The translations under genes and the position numbers were made by a program. The notes beneath the pieces are model-generated. The model did not search any database. It saw only the letters and a program-made list of their open reading frames with translations, and had not been told where the DNA came from. A stretch of DNA of 64,000 nucleotides, from positions 1,040,001-1,104,000 of the forward strand of contig CAUYUJ010011447.1 in assembly GCA_963575745.1 (NCBI GenBank), given 5' to 3'. This DNA comes from Prorocentrum cordatum. Its lineage: Eukaryota; Sar; Dinophyceae; Prorocentrales; Prorocentraceae. Positions 43,768 to 56,244 of the stretch are shown here, in pieces; position 1 is the stretch's first letter; every line of letters begins with the position of its first letter.

Positions 43768-45790
43768 GCCTGGCAGCTCCCGGACGGCCGACTTCTTCTG
43801 GGACGTCCGCGCCTCGGCCGCGCGAGCGTTCAGCACGAACGCCTCGCGCGCCATGGCGCCTGCGGCCGCCGCGGCCTCCTGGAGGAGGACGACGTCTGTA
43901 CACCTATACCAGCCCTGGCCGGGCCCATCCTGGACCCAGGATCGGTGCCTGTGCCCTCCTGGCCTGGCCCGGCGGGAGGCGTAGACCCAGACCCCCGAGG
44001 TCGTGACTTCTGCGCAGCGTCGAACCCCAGAGACCTCGACCGCTCCACTGGGGCCGACTTCTCGTCCCGTGCCTGCGATTGCTGGTCCCGGGGCCCGGTG
44101 AAGCCCCCCCCCCCGAAGGGCCGAAAACGGTCCCAAACCACCGCCGTGCAAGGCTCTCTGTAGCACACCAGCCCTGGGGCCCGGGAGAACGGCCCCTGCC
44201 AGGATCGGCGTCGGCGGTCACAGCCAGAGGCCCCCCTCCGATCCTGCGCAACCTGCGCCTGCTCGGCGGCGTCCCGCGCCGCCTGGCCGACGGGGTGCCC
44301 CGTCGGCGGCTCACCGCCGGCGGCGGTACCGAGCGGCCGAGGCTCCGGGCGCGCGGGCGCGCCAGGCGGGTCCGCGGGCGCGGCGGGCCCCCGCCGGTGG
44401 CGCAGCACGGCGGAGTAGGCCTGCTGTATCTCCTGGAAGCGCTCCTGCAGCCGGGTGCTGCCAGAGGCGCCCCCTGGCCTGGGCGAAGGTGTCCCCTTCC
44501 ATGAGGAGAGACCCTTGCCGGCCTCCACGCCTCGCGAGGCCCGGAGGGCCCCGAAGCGGGGGTCCAAGAAGGGGCGAGAGGCTAGGGACACACCTGGCCA
44601 CTGGGGCACCTTTAGCTATCAACCCCCGATCCTTGTTACCGACGCCCGCCTTGTCCGGGTGCTCTCTCCTAGCGAGCTCCCGGTACGCCTTCTTGACCTC
44701 CTGTTATCAGAGGAACAACAGCAAAAACATGAGCACAAACTGTCGTGGGTCCGCGAGGCTTTCTTGGGTCGGCGCTGAGGGCGCCAGCATGGGCCCCAGC
44801 GCCGATCCAAGAAAATCGCGCGGACCTCCGAAAATGTATGGTCGTGTTGTTTCGACATGATTATCATTGTCTTTCTCGACTCCTCCGCGGTGGCGTTCGG
44901 GCCGTCCAGGCCGAGCACCAAGTAGGAGTCGCACTCCTCCGCGAGCCTGGCGACAGACTTCAGCTTGTCGCGCTGCTGCACCAGGCGCATCAGGTAGGCC
45001 TCCATGGCGCGGTTGGCCACCCGCAGCGCGTCCAGCGACATCGCCTGGGCGCTTCGCTCGCGCTCCTCGGCCGGGCGCGTCAGCTCGCGCAGCACCCGCT
45101 GGTCGCTCCACGCCGCCTGCCCGGCGCTGCTGCTCTGGCCGACCAGCCGGCTGGGCCCCGCCGGCGTCTGGTCGCGGTCGGGCGCACCGCCGAACTCCAG
45201 GCGCGCCAACTCCAACCACACCTGGGTGCGCATGTACTCCTCCGAGCAGCGGGGCCCGGGCTCGCCGCGGGGCCTGTCGCCCACCAGCGCGCGCACCCCG
45301 GCGGACTGGGCCTGCATGGCGCGCTGCCGCAGGGACAGGTTCACCTGCTCCATGGGCAGGCCGCCCAGGAGGCCCTCGGCGCCCCCGGCGGCGCCATTCG
45401 GCAGCAGCTCCTGCAGCGAGGCCCTGAGGGCTTCCTGCACCACCTGCGCCGGCTTCTTGCCGAACACTTCGCCGCACAGCCAGCCGCCTTCCCAGTCGCC
45501 CCAGGCCTCCAGCGGCAAGCCCGAGAGCAGGTTCAGCACGGCGCCCCGCCGGAGGTCGGACATGATCACCTGCTCGTGCTCCAGCGGGGAGATGAGCAAG
45601 GTCACGGCCGTGTCGTGCTCCAGGACCAGCTGGCAATGGCGGCCGCCGATCTGCCCAGACGCCCAGCGCTGTACGGCCACCCGTGACCGCGGGGCCAACT
45701 TGCTCCACTCCAGCTTGGAGACCTCCGACGGGGCCAGTTTCACCCTCGCGGCTGGGCTCGACTTGGAGCCATTGGAGCCCGCCGCAGGCG
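43768..45790 (-). CDS. J-domain (DnaJ-like) protein, spliced gene
   Basis: Exon 1 (about 45790-44883) ends CDSYLVLGLDGPNATAE. Exon 2 (44700-44644, 19 codons) is EVKKAYRELARREHPDKAG with the HPD motif. Exon 3 (44444-44253, 64 codons) starts ERFQEIQQAYSAVL (J helix III). Exon 4 (43878 to about 43768) continues the Ala-rich helix EAAAAAGAMAREAFVLN. Joined, they keep phase 0 and give one J-domain, the part that stimulates Hsp70 ATPase. All three introns end AG|GAG; donors are GA (intron 1), GT (2) and GT (3). N-terminal to the J-domain is about 280 residues of unrecognised, helical sequence. The true start and the 3' end are not visible: a (GAC)n array lies on each side. Confidence 0.8.
44701..44882 (-). 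mobile_element. Intron 1 of the J-domain gene, introner-like inverted-repeat element
   Basis: 182-nt intron with inverted arms 44749-44777 and 44797-44825 (25 of 29 paired). GGAG occurs at both exon edges (GAG|GAGTCG and CAG|GAG). The arm motif TTCTTGGATCGGCGCTGG recurs as perfect inverted repeats at 50543-50683, so this is a dispersed element. Confidence 0.6.
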
Positions 45791-46559
<769 letters not shown>

Positions 46560-46560
<1 letters not shown>

Positions 46561-46830
46561 ACTCCCGCTAGCACCGCGTAGTGCAAAGGCCTCCAACGGT
46601 TGCGTGCACGGATAGAGGGCGGTCTCCGTTCTCAAAATCGAGCCTTTGCCGAGCGCCGCGCCCATTGACCTTAAAAACTGCTGACGGCTACACGGGTGGA
46701 TGGCCATACCTTTTCCAAAATTCGGCACTCGCCCTAGCACCGCGCGCATTCGCACTACAAGTTCCAAGTAACAACTCGTTCAAATCCATGGAAACAGTTC
46801 GGCACATTTCCGAAATATGGTCCCCGCTGA
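46560..46830 (+). repeat. Dispersed minisatellite family, copy 4
   Basis: About three diverged monomers with CACGG(A/G)T..A..GGC, TTTTCAAAATC/TTCCAAAATTCGGC and GC(A/G)CCGCGCGCATTCGC. Confidence 0.55.
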
Positions 46831-46859
46831 CGCGCCCTTACGTGTTCGGATCCGGAACA

Positions 46860-47735
46860 TTGATTCCCACATTTTTTTAAGGCAGTGCTTTTCAAAATCG
46901 TGCTACTGACTGGGTTCTACAGTTGGGCATCCCACGAGGCTTGGGCGCAAGAGCAGATCAACTCTTCGGAAGGAATGGGTATATTTGCCACTGTCCCCAG
47001 GGCCCGAAGATACCCAGATCCACCGCCTGTCGAGGCCCCCGAAGAGCGATCCCGCGCGCGATGGATACTGTGGATAAGTGCCCGCCGCAGGCTCTCCCTA
47101 TCCCTGCGCCCCCATCACAGGCCTCCTCTTCGCCTCGGCCAATTGCCTCGGCCAGTGGCTGCCGCGGCCGACAGCCACCGATGGCGGTACGGGCGAAGAC
47201 GTCTGACAACTCGGGGTCGGCTGAGTTTTGTAATTGTGCAGCATTTTGCCCCGTTTTTCCAACCCCACCAACTTTTCAGCCAGACGAAGCCAGGACGAAG
47301 ATACAAAGTGGACCCAGATAGATTGGACATCTTGGAGACCTGGCAGACCTGGGGGAACTATCGGGCGCCACGGCCGTTCCAGAGAATGGCTCTGGAGCGA
47401 CGAGAGAACGCGTTTCACGGGCGCTCGCCTTGGGAACATTCGGCGGCGCGTTTCGAAGCGGGGGGTGGGCCCCCCTCCAACACTCGGCGCCGTTGATCAA
47501 AACCAGGGGGACTCCCCTCCCCCCAACCCCCCCCCCTCCCAGACCCCCCCCCTCCTTGGCGCTGGCGCCGGCGCTGGCGGCCGCCAGCAGCGCCCACGGC
47601 GGGGACGCAGCGACGATGACCAGAGGCAGCCCAGGGGGGGGGGTGGGGCTCGACCACCCCCCCTCCTTTGCGCCGGCGCAAGGCACTGGCGGCGGCCAGC
47701 AGCACCGGCGCTGGCTCCGGCGACAGCGGGGACGC
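46860..47735. other. No gene recognised
   Basis: A plus-strand frame of 203 codons (46885-47496) opens with a hydrophobic, signal-like start but has no family match I can name. 47408-47640 resembles 4950-5050 (GCGTTTCACGGGCGC, then C-rich runs), so a repeat is likely. Confidence 0.4.
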
Positions 47736-47739
47736 AGCG

Positions 47740-48041
47740 ACACTTACCACCACTACAACCACCACCACAACTACCACCACCACCGCCGCCTCAACCCACC
47801 ACCACCACCACCAACAGAACCACACAACACAGCCACCACCACCACAACCACCACCACAACTCACCATCACCACCACCACCACAAAAACACATCACCTTTA
47901 CCACCACCACCACAACAATCTACTACACCACCACCACCGCCACAACCACCACCACTACCAGCAGCACAACCCACCACCACCACCACCACCACCACCACCC
48001 GACGATGACCACCGACACCACCGCCTCAACCCACCACCACC

Positions 48042-48072
<31 letters not shown>

Positions 48073-48985
48073 GCACCACACAACCACCACCACCACCACC
48101 GCAGCCACCACCACCACCACCCGACGATGACCACCGACACCACCGCCTCAACCCACCACCACCACCACCACCACCAACAACAACAACAGCACCACACAAC
48201 CACCACCACCACCACCACCGCAGCCACCACCACCACAACCACCACCACAACTCACCATCACCAGAACCACCACAAAAACCCACCACCGCCGCCACCACCA
48301 CCACAATCTACCACACCACCACCACCGACACAACCACCACCACTACCAGCAGCACAACCCACCACCACCACAAACCACAACACCACCACCACCACCACCA
48401 CTACGAACGGCCACCACCACCACCACAACACACGTCCACAAACACCCGCCACCACCACAACCCACCACCACCACCACAAACCACCACCACCACACCACCA
48501 CAACCACGACCACCACGAAAACCCACCACCACCACCATCACCGCCACACTCTACCACAACACCACCACCACCGCCACAACCACCACCACTACCAGCAGCA
48601 CAACCCACCACCACCACCACCACAAACCACCACACAACCACCACCACCACCGCCACCACCGCCGCCACCACCACCACCTTCACAAACCACCGCCGCAACC
48701 ACAACCCACTACCACCACCACAACTCACCATCACCACACCACCACCAAACCGCCACCACTACCACCAGTACAACCCACCACCACCACCACCACCACCACC
48801 ACCACAAACCACCACCACACCACCACCAAACCACCACCACAACCACCACCACCACCCACCGCCACACCCACAACCACCACAACAAGCCACCAAACCACCA
48901 CCACAACCACCACCACCGCCACCACAACCTCCACCACAACCCACCACCACCACCACCACCGTCGTCCTCGTCGACGCTCCCCGCC
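47740..48985. repeat. (CCA)n array with higher-order repeats
   Basis: About 1.25 kb of CCA/ACC triplets. Longer units repeat within it: a CGACGATGACCACCGACACC block at about 48000 and 48121 (121-bp offset), and CACTACCAGCAGCACAACCC at about 47952, 48341 and 48588. His/Thr/Pro frames are not genes. Confidence 0.95.
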
Positions 48986-49589
48986 ACCGCCGCCCTGCAG
49001 GCGCCGGCGCCGGCCCAGAAATTGAAATCGTCGTCCCCGCCGCCGTCGCCAGCCGCCGCCGACACAAGCGCTGGCCCCCGTCACGGGAGGGGGGTTGGGG
49101 GGGGGTTCGAACCCCCCCCCTCCATCCAGGGGGGGGTCCGGTTTCAATACCCCCCCCCTCCAAGCGACCACAGGACGCGCTCTTTCGAAGCGACTGACCC
49201 TCGTCCGTGGACTCCCCGAACATGGAACGCTCCAAAAATCGGGCGACGTCAGCTGACCGCCTCCCTGATCCTGGTGAGTCCGATCCTGCGTCTGTCTGAC
49301 TCTGACTCAGGGCGCCCAGTGGCCATGGGTATGATGTAGAATCTCTGACCGCGGGCCTCCGCGGGTTTTCCAACCCCCGCCAGAGGGGGTTTACCGCTGC
49401 CCCTTCATGCGTCGCAACACTCCCCCCTCTCGCTCGACAGACTGAAGGTGCATTGTGGCGCGCTGGCCGCCCCTCGCCAGCCGAGCACGGGCGGACGATC
49501 CAGGGCAGAAAACCCTCGCAAGGCAAAATCTCGGATCTGAGGATTTGGGGGGTCTCTCGGGAACCTTCTGAAACTTCCGTGGGGGCCAG
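48986..49589. other. No gene seen; G/C homopolymer runs
   Basis: Multiple runs of 7-9 G or C at 49088-49160, including a GGTTCGAACCCC string that is not part of a tRNA. Confidence 0.5.
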
Positions 49590-49830
49590 CTGGGGCCCTG
49601 CTGGTGCCCTCTCGGGGCTGGGACATTCCTTGGGACATGCACAAACATCCTTTTTCAGTCTGGCCTCAATTTTCTGATGGCTTGGCGGGGGGGACTTGAA
49701 GGGGCCCTCTTAGGGCTATCTTGGGGTGCTCCTTGGGGCCCTTGCGGCAACCTAGAAAAAAGTCCTTCTGGGCCCCTCTGGGGGCGCTCACGGGCCCTCT
49801 TGGGCCATCTTTGAACCAACTTGACGCCAC
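49590..49830. repeat. Degenerate GGGGCCCTCTTGGG repeat
   Basis: Scattered GGCCCTCTTGGGCC and GGGGCCCTCTTAGGG units; a decayed relative of 1-430. From 49831 to 50112 no gene was seen. Confidence 0.5.
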
Positions 49831-50112
49831 AGAGGCCCATCGGAAGCCGCAAAGGCGAGACACCAAACGCTGACAAAGCCCAGTGGCTTTCGCTTTTCCG
49901 CCAATCTTAACTTTTGGATGTTTCCCTGGCACGCTCCGGGCCCATCAGGGCCTCGCAGACAGGAGCTGTCTGGTAAACCATGATGATGGCGCGCCCGAGA
50001 AAACTGCAGCCATCGGTGGAAATATTCTCGATTCTTAGTTCCCTCCAGCTGGAGTTTCAAAAAAACCTGGTCTGAAAATCCTGGTTTCCAGGGCCCTGGT
50101 TGAGGGCGCGGC

Positions 50113-50176
50113 GCGGTGACGGACTGTGCGGTGACCTCGAAATCACTAAAGACCTCACCGCACGGTCCGTCACCGC
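50113..50176. repeat. 22-bp inverted repeat (hairpin)
   Basis: Arms 50113-50134 and 50155-50176 (GCGGTGACGGAC...), 21 of 22 paired, 20-nt loop. A second pair, GGTCTTGGGAC / GTCCCAAGACC (50179-50189 and 50235-50245), lies just downstream. Confidence 0.9.
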
Positions 50177-50429
50177 ACGGTCTTGGGACCTTGGATGCCC
50201 CATTCGCTGGAGACATCCTCAGAGAACGACCCAAGTCCCAAGACCATTCACCATCACCAGGAACCCCCACTGGCATACCACACGGTGCGGTCACAGCACC
50301 GTGCCACCGACTTGAGGCCACCAAAGGAGCTTCTTGCAGGAAGCCATGCTGGAGACCATCTCAGCCAGCCTACAAGGCGGGGCCGCGCGCACCGTGGCCT
50401 CGCACGACGTCTGGCGCGGAGGGGCGGAA

Positions 50430-50515
50430 GAACTGTCCCGCTCTCTCTCTTTCTCTCTCTCTCTCTCTCTTTCTATCCCTCTCTCTCTATATATATAGAT
50501 ATAGATATATGTATA
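50430..50515. repeat. (CT)n then (TA)n microsatellite
   Basis: CT dinucleotides followed by ATATATAGATATAG-type sequence; same pairing as at 8118-8256. Confidence 0.9.
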
Positions 50516-50542
50516 TACACATGCTTTCGGAGTTCTGCCGAG

Positions 50543-50683
50543 TTCTTGGATCGGCGCTGGAAACCCCCTCCCTGGCGCGAGGAGCGTGCCAGGGGCAGCA
50601 CTGGGCCTCCCTGGCGGCGCCTCTGGCGCGGCCCCTGCAGCGCTCTGCGCGACAGGAAGGGTGGCCCAGCGCCGATCCAAGAA
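50543..50683. mobile_element. Short element with 18-bp perfect terminal inverted repeats
   Basis: TTCTTGGATCGGCGCTGG at 50543-50560 and its exact complement at 50666-50683, 105 bp between. The right side matches the intron 1 element of the J-domain gene for about 45 bp, including GGCCTCC-like flank. It could be a MITE or an intron in an unseen gene. Confidence 0.7.
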
Positions 50684-50714
50684 AATCTGCGCGCGGGCCT
50701 CCAAAAATTGTGAT

Positions 50715-51715
50715 GCTTACGCAGATTCTCTCTTCACTGAAGACGACTGAGCATCGTTCAACCGATCCCTATCGTCGCTGGCATGGCCCTGGTCCCACTG
50801 GCCGACTTCCCCTCTCTACGGCAGGGGATAACTGCTGAGCCGTTCCCTTTTGGTCTCGCCGGGCCCATCCCCACCTGAGCAGGTGGCCGGGCTGAGATAG
50901 CACGGCCCAACTGAAGATGGGAACCGGGCAGACGAAACCGCAAGTCGGTGGCGACGGCGGAGGCGCTGGCGACAGCGATGGCGGCGGCAGCATCCTCCAG
51001 ACTCGGGGGCCGCGGCCCTGCGGGCTCCTCGCCGCTGGCGGAGGCGCAGCTGCGCGGCCGGTGGCCGTCGCCGCCTGGCGGCGCTGCGTTGCCGCCGCCG
51101 CAGCGGCGCCGCCGCGGCCGCAGTCGCGGACGCCCCGACGACAGATCTCCGACGATGTTACGTTTTCAGTCCCGAAGCGTTTCCTGGAATTCGGCCGCTG
51201 TCGGGGGCGTCCAACAGGGGGTCAGCAAATCATGGCCCGAGGCACGTGCGCGGACCAGGGAGGGCCAAGAGACGCGTTGAACGTTGCACGAAAAAGGGGG
51301 GGGGGCGTAAAATTCATGAAGACACCATGGCCGCGGCCATGACTTTCACCCCCCTCTAGTCATCACCCACCTCTTGATCGCCCCCGACTCTGGGACCCAT
51401 GGTCGGGCCCCAGGGCCATCAAAAGTGGATCTAGGACACAAAGCCACCCCCAGGGGAGAGGGTCGGGAGCTCTGGGGCCGCAGGTGGAAAAATCAAATCA
51501 TCGGATGTCTAGGAGTCCGGAGGCCGTCAACCTGACCACCTCACTGCTCCTGGCCAGGCACGTGCCGGGCCCAGGATGAGCCTGGCCAGGATCGGCTGGC
51601 GTCCGACAAGAGAGATATAATGGGTGTCGACAATTTCGGGAGGTGTTGTTGACATATGTTTGCCTGTAGACGACGTCCCCAGACCTCCGAGGAACGCTCC
51701 TGTGACCAACCTCCT
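50715..51715. other. No gene seen; GC-rich
   Basis: GCC/GGC-rich; no domain recognised. Confidence 0.5.
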
Positions 51716-51793
51716 GCCCATGGTCGTCATCGTCGCCGTCGTCAACGTCGCCGTCGTCAACGTCGCCGTCGTCGCCGCCGACGTCGTCGCCGT

Positions 51794-51825
<32 letters not shown>

Positions 51826-51895
51826 TCGATGCCACCGTCGGGGTCATCGGGATCGGCGGGATCGTCGTCGTGGTCGTCCCCCTCCCCGCACCTCC
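51716..51895. repeat. (GTC)n array
   Basis: GTCGCC/GTCGTC triplets for about 180 bp. From 51896 to 52840 no gene was seen; it includes (CCCATT)n-like sequence at 52225-52270 and a polypyrimidine stretch at 52290-52580. Confidence 0.9.
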
Positions 51896-52839
51896 TGCTG
51901 CTGCTACTCACACACTGCTCGCCTTCTGCCACGCTTGAGCCATGTGTTTAGTCGTGTACAACGGGCGAGTTGCCATCTCCAAGTTCTAATCGGTTGGTAC
52001 TCGTAGTACGCGGTGGACGTCCAGTGCTGGTGTGATTGGCTGGGAAATGCCGCCACGAGCAGAAGAATACAGCGATCAACCTCTACAGGCGGCGTCAAAT
52101 CCGTTTTCTCTGGGGTCATCTCGGCGGGCGGGAGCGAGTGCCTCAAGGTGTTCGTGTGAGCGGGCATGCAATCATATCCCCTCTCTCTCTGATATGACAT
52201 TATGGCATTGTCATCGATGCCGTTACCATTCCCATCCCTATTCCCAGTCCCATTCCCATTCCCACTCCTCCATCTCATCCATATGATACTGATGTTGCTT
52301 TTCCTACTCATCGTCCTGCCCCTTGTGCCCCCATTTATCCTGCGCCCTTCCCCTCTTCTTCATCATCCCTCCTCCCTCCCGTCATCCCCCCCCTCCCTGC
52401 ACGGTTCCATATGCCCCTGGTTCCCTCCTTCCTCGTCGTCCTCATTTTGCAAGCCCCTTCTCCTCCTGTTCCTTTTCGCTCCGCTCACCCTCTTCTTCGT
52501 GATGGTTATCAGCATGATCTCGCTTTCCTTCCTCGGTTTCCCCTCCCCCCTCCCTCCCACCCTCTTCTTTCGTCCTAGATTTGTTGCTTCCCCCCAACAC
52601 GCACAAGTGTCCTCAATGTGTGAACCCTCTTACTTGCCACGAAGCTGGCCGATAGGGGTTGGATCCAGGTGGTTCCATCCAACTACTCAGAAAACATAGC
52701 AATGCAAACTCGGCACTGGTCTTTTCAGCATGGACGTTTCGTCGTCGCCACTGCAGATTCAACGGCAAGAACAGGACGTGGCACGCATCGCGCGCGACGC
52801 GGTCAAATATCGTTGTCGCCTCGACGTTGCGCGGATGTG

Positions 52840-53200
52840 TTCTTTGAGTTGAGCTCCGGCGGGCGCGGCGCATACTTTTCGTTCGTCGACAACGGGGTCG
52901 CGCGCAAGCGAACGAACTGAATGTCACGACCAAACGCCGCGCACATTTCGGCTGAAGTGGCGCTCCCGCTTGGAAGCGGCGCGTGTTTGTCATTCGCCCA
53001 AATCGTTGGGAGCGGGGCCGCGCGCGAACGGGCGAATTGTCGCCCTGATCCACGTTTTGTGCAGATGTTGGTAAGTGTGGCATTTCCGCTTGCGCGCGGC
53101 GCATCGTTCTCGGTCGCCGAATCGCCAAACAAAAACGGCGGGGGAACATCGGAAAAGGCGCGTGGTTCGTATTCGCGTCTTTCTGGGAACGCTTGGCTGC
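52840..53200. repeat. Diverged tandem repeat of about 120 bp
   Basis: Three units sharing GGCGCGGCGCAT/GAAGCGGCGCGTG, TTTTCGTTCG/TTTGTCATTCGCC and GGGGYCGCGCGCRA motifs. Confidence 0.55.
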
Positions 53201-53292
53201 GCGAGAAAACAATGAATGGCGCTCTCGCCGCAGCGCCGCACAAAGATTCCATGGGAATCCAACCCCAGCCCTTGCAAGGCCCGTGACTTGCA

Positions 53293-53953
53293 ATGTCAGC
53301 TTGTGATTAACAAATCCGTGGGGGGGCTCGCGTATGAAAAAAAATAGAATTTCCATGCTCGGGCGAATCGCGGGGTGGCGACCGCCAGATTGAAAATCAA
53401 CGGCGGCGGCGCTGGTGATTAGAGCCGACGCCCAACCGCCAGCGGGAAGGCGACAGACAGCACAGCATGGGGGAGGGGAAGGGGTCGGGAGGCAAAGGCG
53501 GCAAAAGCAGGGACAGTAAGCCAAGGCGACACCTGTTCGGAATGAAGAAAAACTGTTGTCGGCGCTCGCCCTTCACTGTCCGTGCTCTTTTCTGTCGAAC
53601 CGAAGCATTTCCTTTGCCCTGGCCGCAGCCAGGGGGGCGCCAGCTGCCTCGCGGGCCAAAGAGCACGGCGGGCTGGACGAAAGGGGGACGTGGCCAAGCG
53701 GGAATTTGCCTAGCTGCTCACACTGCTAATTTTCCGAACGTCCCCTGGCGCCGAAAGCTGCCATGCATCGACGACTGGCCCCTCGGCGGGGCGACCGGGA
53801 CCAGCTGCGCGCAGCAGGTTTCGCACCCCCCCTTTCCTTCCCCAGCCTTTCGTCCGACCCAAGCAAGGCGGGCAGTCCTCCCCCCCCCTCTGTCAAGGTT
53901 TCTGTGGTCGTCGACGACGACGACGGCGGCGGCGACGACGACGACGACGACGC

Positions 53954-53991
<38 letters not shown>

Positions 53992-54425
53992 GACGGCGGA
54001 CGGCGGACGGCAGACGGCGACGGCGGCGACGACGACGACGCACTGCGGATGCCCTTGGGGGGGAGGGGGGGGGGTGCGCAGGCCCCGTGTAATCGACGAC
54101 GGCGACGACGACGAAGACGAAGACGACGGAAACGTCGACGAAAGCGACGACGACGACGGCGGCGGCGACGACGACGACGACGACGCGGCGACGACGATGC
54201 CTGACAAAGGGAAACAATCGCCTCGGATGTGTACGACCCAGGTAACAACTTCTATTCAAAAGGCAATCGTTTTGAGGCTGTCATGCAGGGAGGGCACGAT
54301 CCCCTCGGCGGCGCCAGCGACGATCCCCTGGCGCGCGTGAAAGTAAATGTTTCGCGCCCCGCGGGGTCTATTCATCAGCCCCGGGGAGGCGGGCATTTGT
54401 GAATCACAAGCTGACATTACCGCTC
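53293..54425. repeat. Segment bounded by inverted AATGTCAGCTTGTGATT arms
   Basis: AATGTCAGCTTGTGATT at 53293 and its complement near 54404-54420, with similarity running on a few bases (ACAAAT). Between them are GC-rich sequence and a (GAC)n array (53905-54195); no gene was seen. Confidence 0.6.
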
Positions 54426-54812
54426 GACAAATCGTCCGAAAAGGGCCCCGGATACGGTCGCCTTACCCTCGTTGGGTGCCAACGCGGGTCCGTCTCAATA
54501 TGCACATGCGCCCGTACTGATTCTGCGTGTTGGAAAGGGGGTTGGGGGTGGGCAGGGCCCGCTGACTCGATCGACTTGGCTTGACCACCCGGGCAGAGTG
54601 AAGAGTGAGAAAATCGAGGCAGTGCTCGCAGTCAATGACGGCGGTACCCTACGTACGACACCGACTGGGTGCGGAGAGTGCGCCGGGGCGGAAACCCGAC
54701 GAGCAGGGCTGCCGGGCGAGCTGCCCGCGGTGGAGGGGACGGCGGAGGACGCGGAAGCCCCGTGGCCATCCCGAAATGGAAGACGGAGTGGAGGAGCAGC
54801 AGCGCACACACA

Positions 54813-55677
54813 CGCACACAAACACAAACACACTCAGACAAATATGCAGATACACACACACACACGCACACACACACACACGAACACACACACACACACA
54901 CACACACACTTTTGGCGGTGGGGGCATCGCGCGCAGCATCGCGGAGAAATGTCGCATCCGGTGCGCGCGCGGCCGGGCCGTCAGGGGAATACCCGCAGAC
55001 TCCGTGCGCCATTAGCAGCAAGCCATCTGGGCGTGGATGGCGAGACAAAGATACGTAGACCTGGCGCTGGCCCAACGGGGGCATAGCGCGGTAGCGTGCG
55101 GGGAGCATAACCGTCAGGGCTTGGATGGCGAGGAAATGACACGCCGTCAGCCGCCGGAAACCAGCGGAGACGTGGCGAGGGTGGAGACGAAAAAACAACC
55201 GACGGGCGAAACACAGCGTACCGCGAGTGCGGGGAAAGCGCAGCACGTGGAGGACCCGGCGGAGGGAGCCCGCAGCGGGCCGCAATGAGGTAGAAGGAGC
55301 AGGCGGGAACCCAGTGCAGCAGGGCCAGAAGCCCCCCCCCACCCCACACACACACACAAACACACACAAGCACACACACCCACCACGCACACACACACAT
55401 ACACACACTGCGTTTTGCTCCAGCAGCAAGGTGGCGGTACCGTCGCGAGCATTAAGCCAGGCCATGCTCAGTCGAATTCCACCTGACGTAACAAGTGGGT
55501 GGAGTGGAAGAGGCAGCCGCGTGCAAAATGAAACGGCACGAGCGTGGAAGATGCTGGCGAGCGGCTGCACAGTGTGCAGCGACACCGAGCCGAGCCGACA
55601 CGCGACTGCAAGAGGCTGCGCATCACCTGACTGACGGGCGGACAGGAACCGAAAGAAAAGAACACACACACACACAT
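54813..55677. repeat. (CA)n tracts in GC-rich sequence
   Basis: Tracts at 54813-54910, 55345-55410 and 55660-55677; the GC-rich parts between show no gene. Confidence 0.85.
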
Positions 55678-55734
55678 CATTCACGTTCAGCTCTCCGCAT
55701 CCCCACGGTTCCCGCCATACTCTTCTTTGCCTCG

Positions 55735-56010
55735 TGCCTTCTCCTCCTTCTTCTCCTCCTCCTCCTCATCCCCTTCCTCCCTCCCGCATCATGCTGCTTC
55801 ACCCGCCCGTCTTCCCCCCCCCCGTCCTTCCTTTTCCACCTCCTCCTCCTCCGCCTCCTCCTCCTCCGCCCCCTCCTCCTCCTCATCATCAACAGCACCA
55901 TCATCATCATCGTCAGCGTCACCAACATCATCATCACAACAACCATCAGCATCATTCTCTATCACCAACACCATTACCATCACCATCATCAGCATCATCA
56001 TCCCTATCCT
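55735..56010. repeat. (TCC)n and (CAT)n tracts
   Basis: TCC-rich 55740-55885, then CAT/ATC triplets to 56010. Confidence 0.9.
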
Positions 56011-56166
56011 GCTTAAAATTGCCAGCCAGCATGGAACCCAAGTATGCGTGCCTCGCAAGCTGTGCGGTGCAGGCCACGTGGTGCAATCAATGTGGTGCAA
56101 TCTAATCTAGATGGGCAATCCATGTGGTGCAATCGTTGTGGCGCAAAACAAAGCAAGGCAGCGCAA

Positions 56167-56203
56167 AACAAAAACAAAAAAAAAAAAAAAAAAAAAAAAA
56201 AAA
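56167..56203 (+). repeat. Poly-A tract (A28)
   Basis: 28 consecutive A at 56176-56203, preceded by CAAAACAAAAAC-type sequence; could be a retroposition tail, but no upstream gene is seen. Confidence 0.9.
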
Positions 56204-56244
56204 CAGTGCGACCCTACCTAGAAGTTGGAGCCCCTAGGAAAGCA

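Noticed and set aside
49104-49118. GGTTCGAACCCC as a tRNA T-arm (also 6810-6821)
   Set aside because: No acceptor stem, D-arm or anticodon arm at the right distances on either strand.
47668-49197. 509-codon His/Thr/Pro ORF
   Set aside because: Translation of the (CCA)n array, open in several frames.
51934-51942. TGGCTCAAG on the minus strand as a spliced-leader relic
   Set aside because: Only 9 nt match, expected about once every two windows by chance, and no gene follows.
56176-56203. Poly-A tail of a retroposed gene
   Set aside because: No mRNA-like sequence was recognised upstream; the tract sits between A-rich and pentamer repeats.
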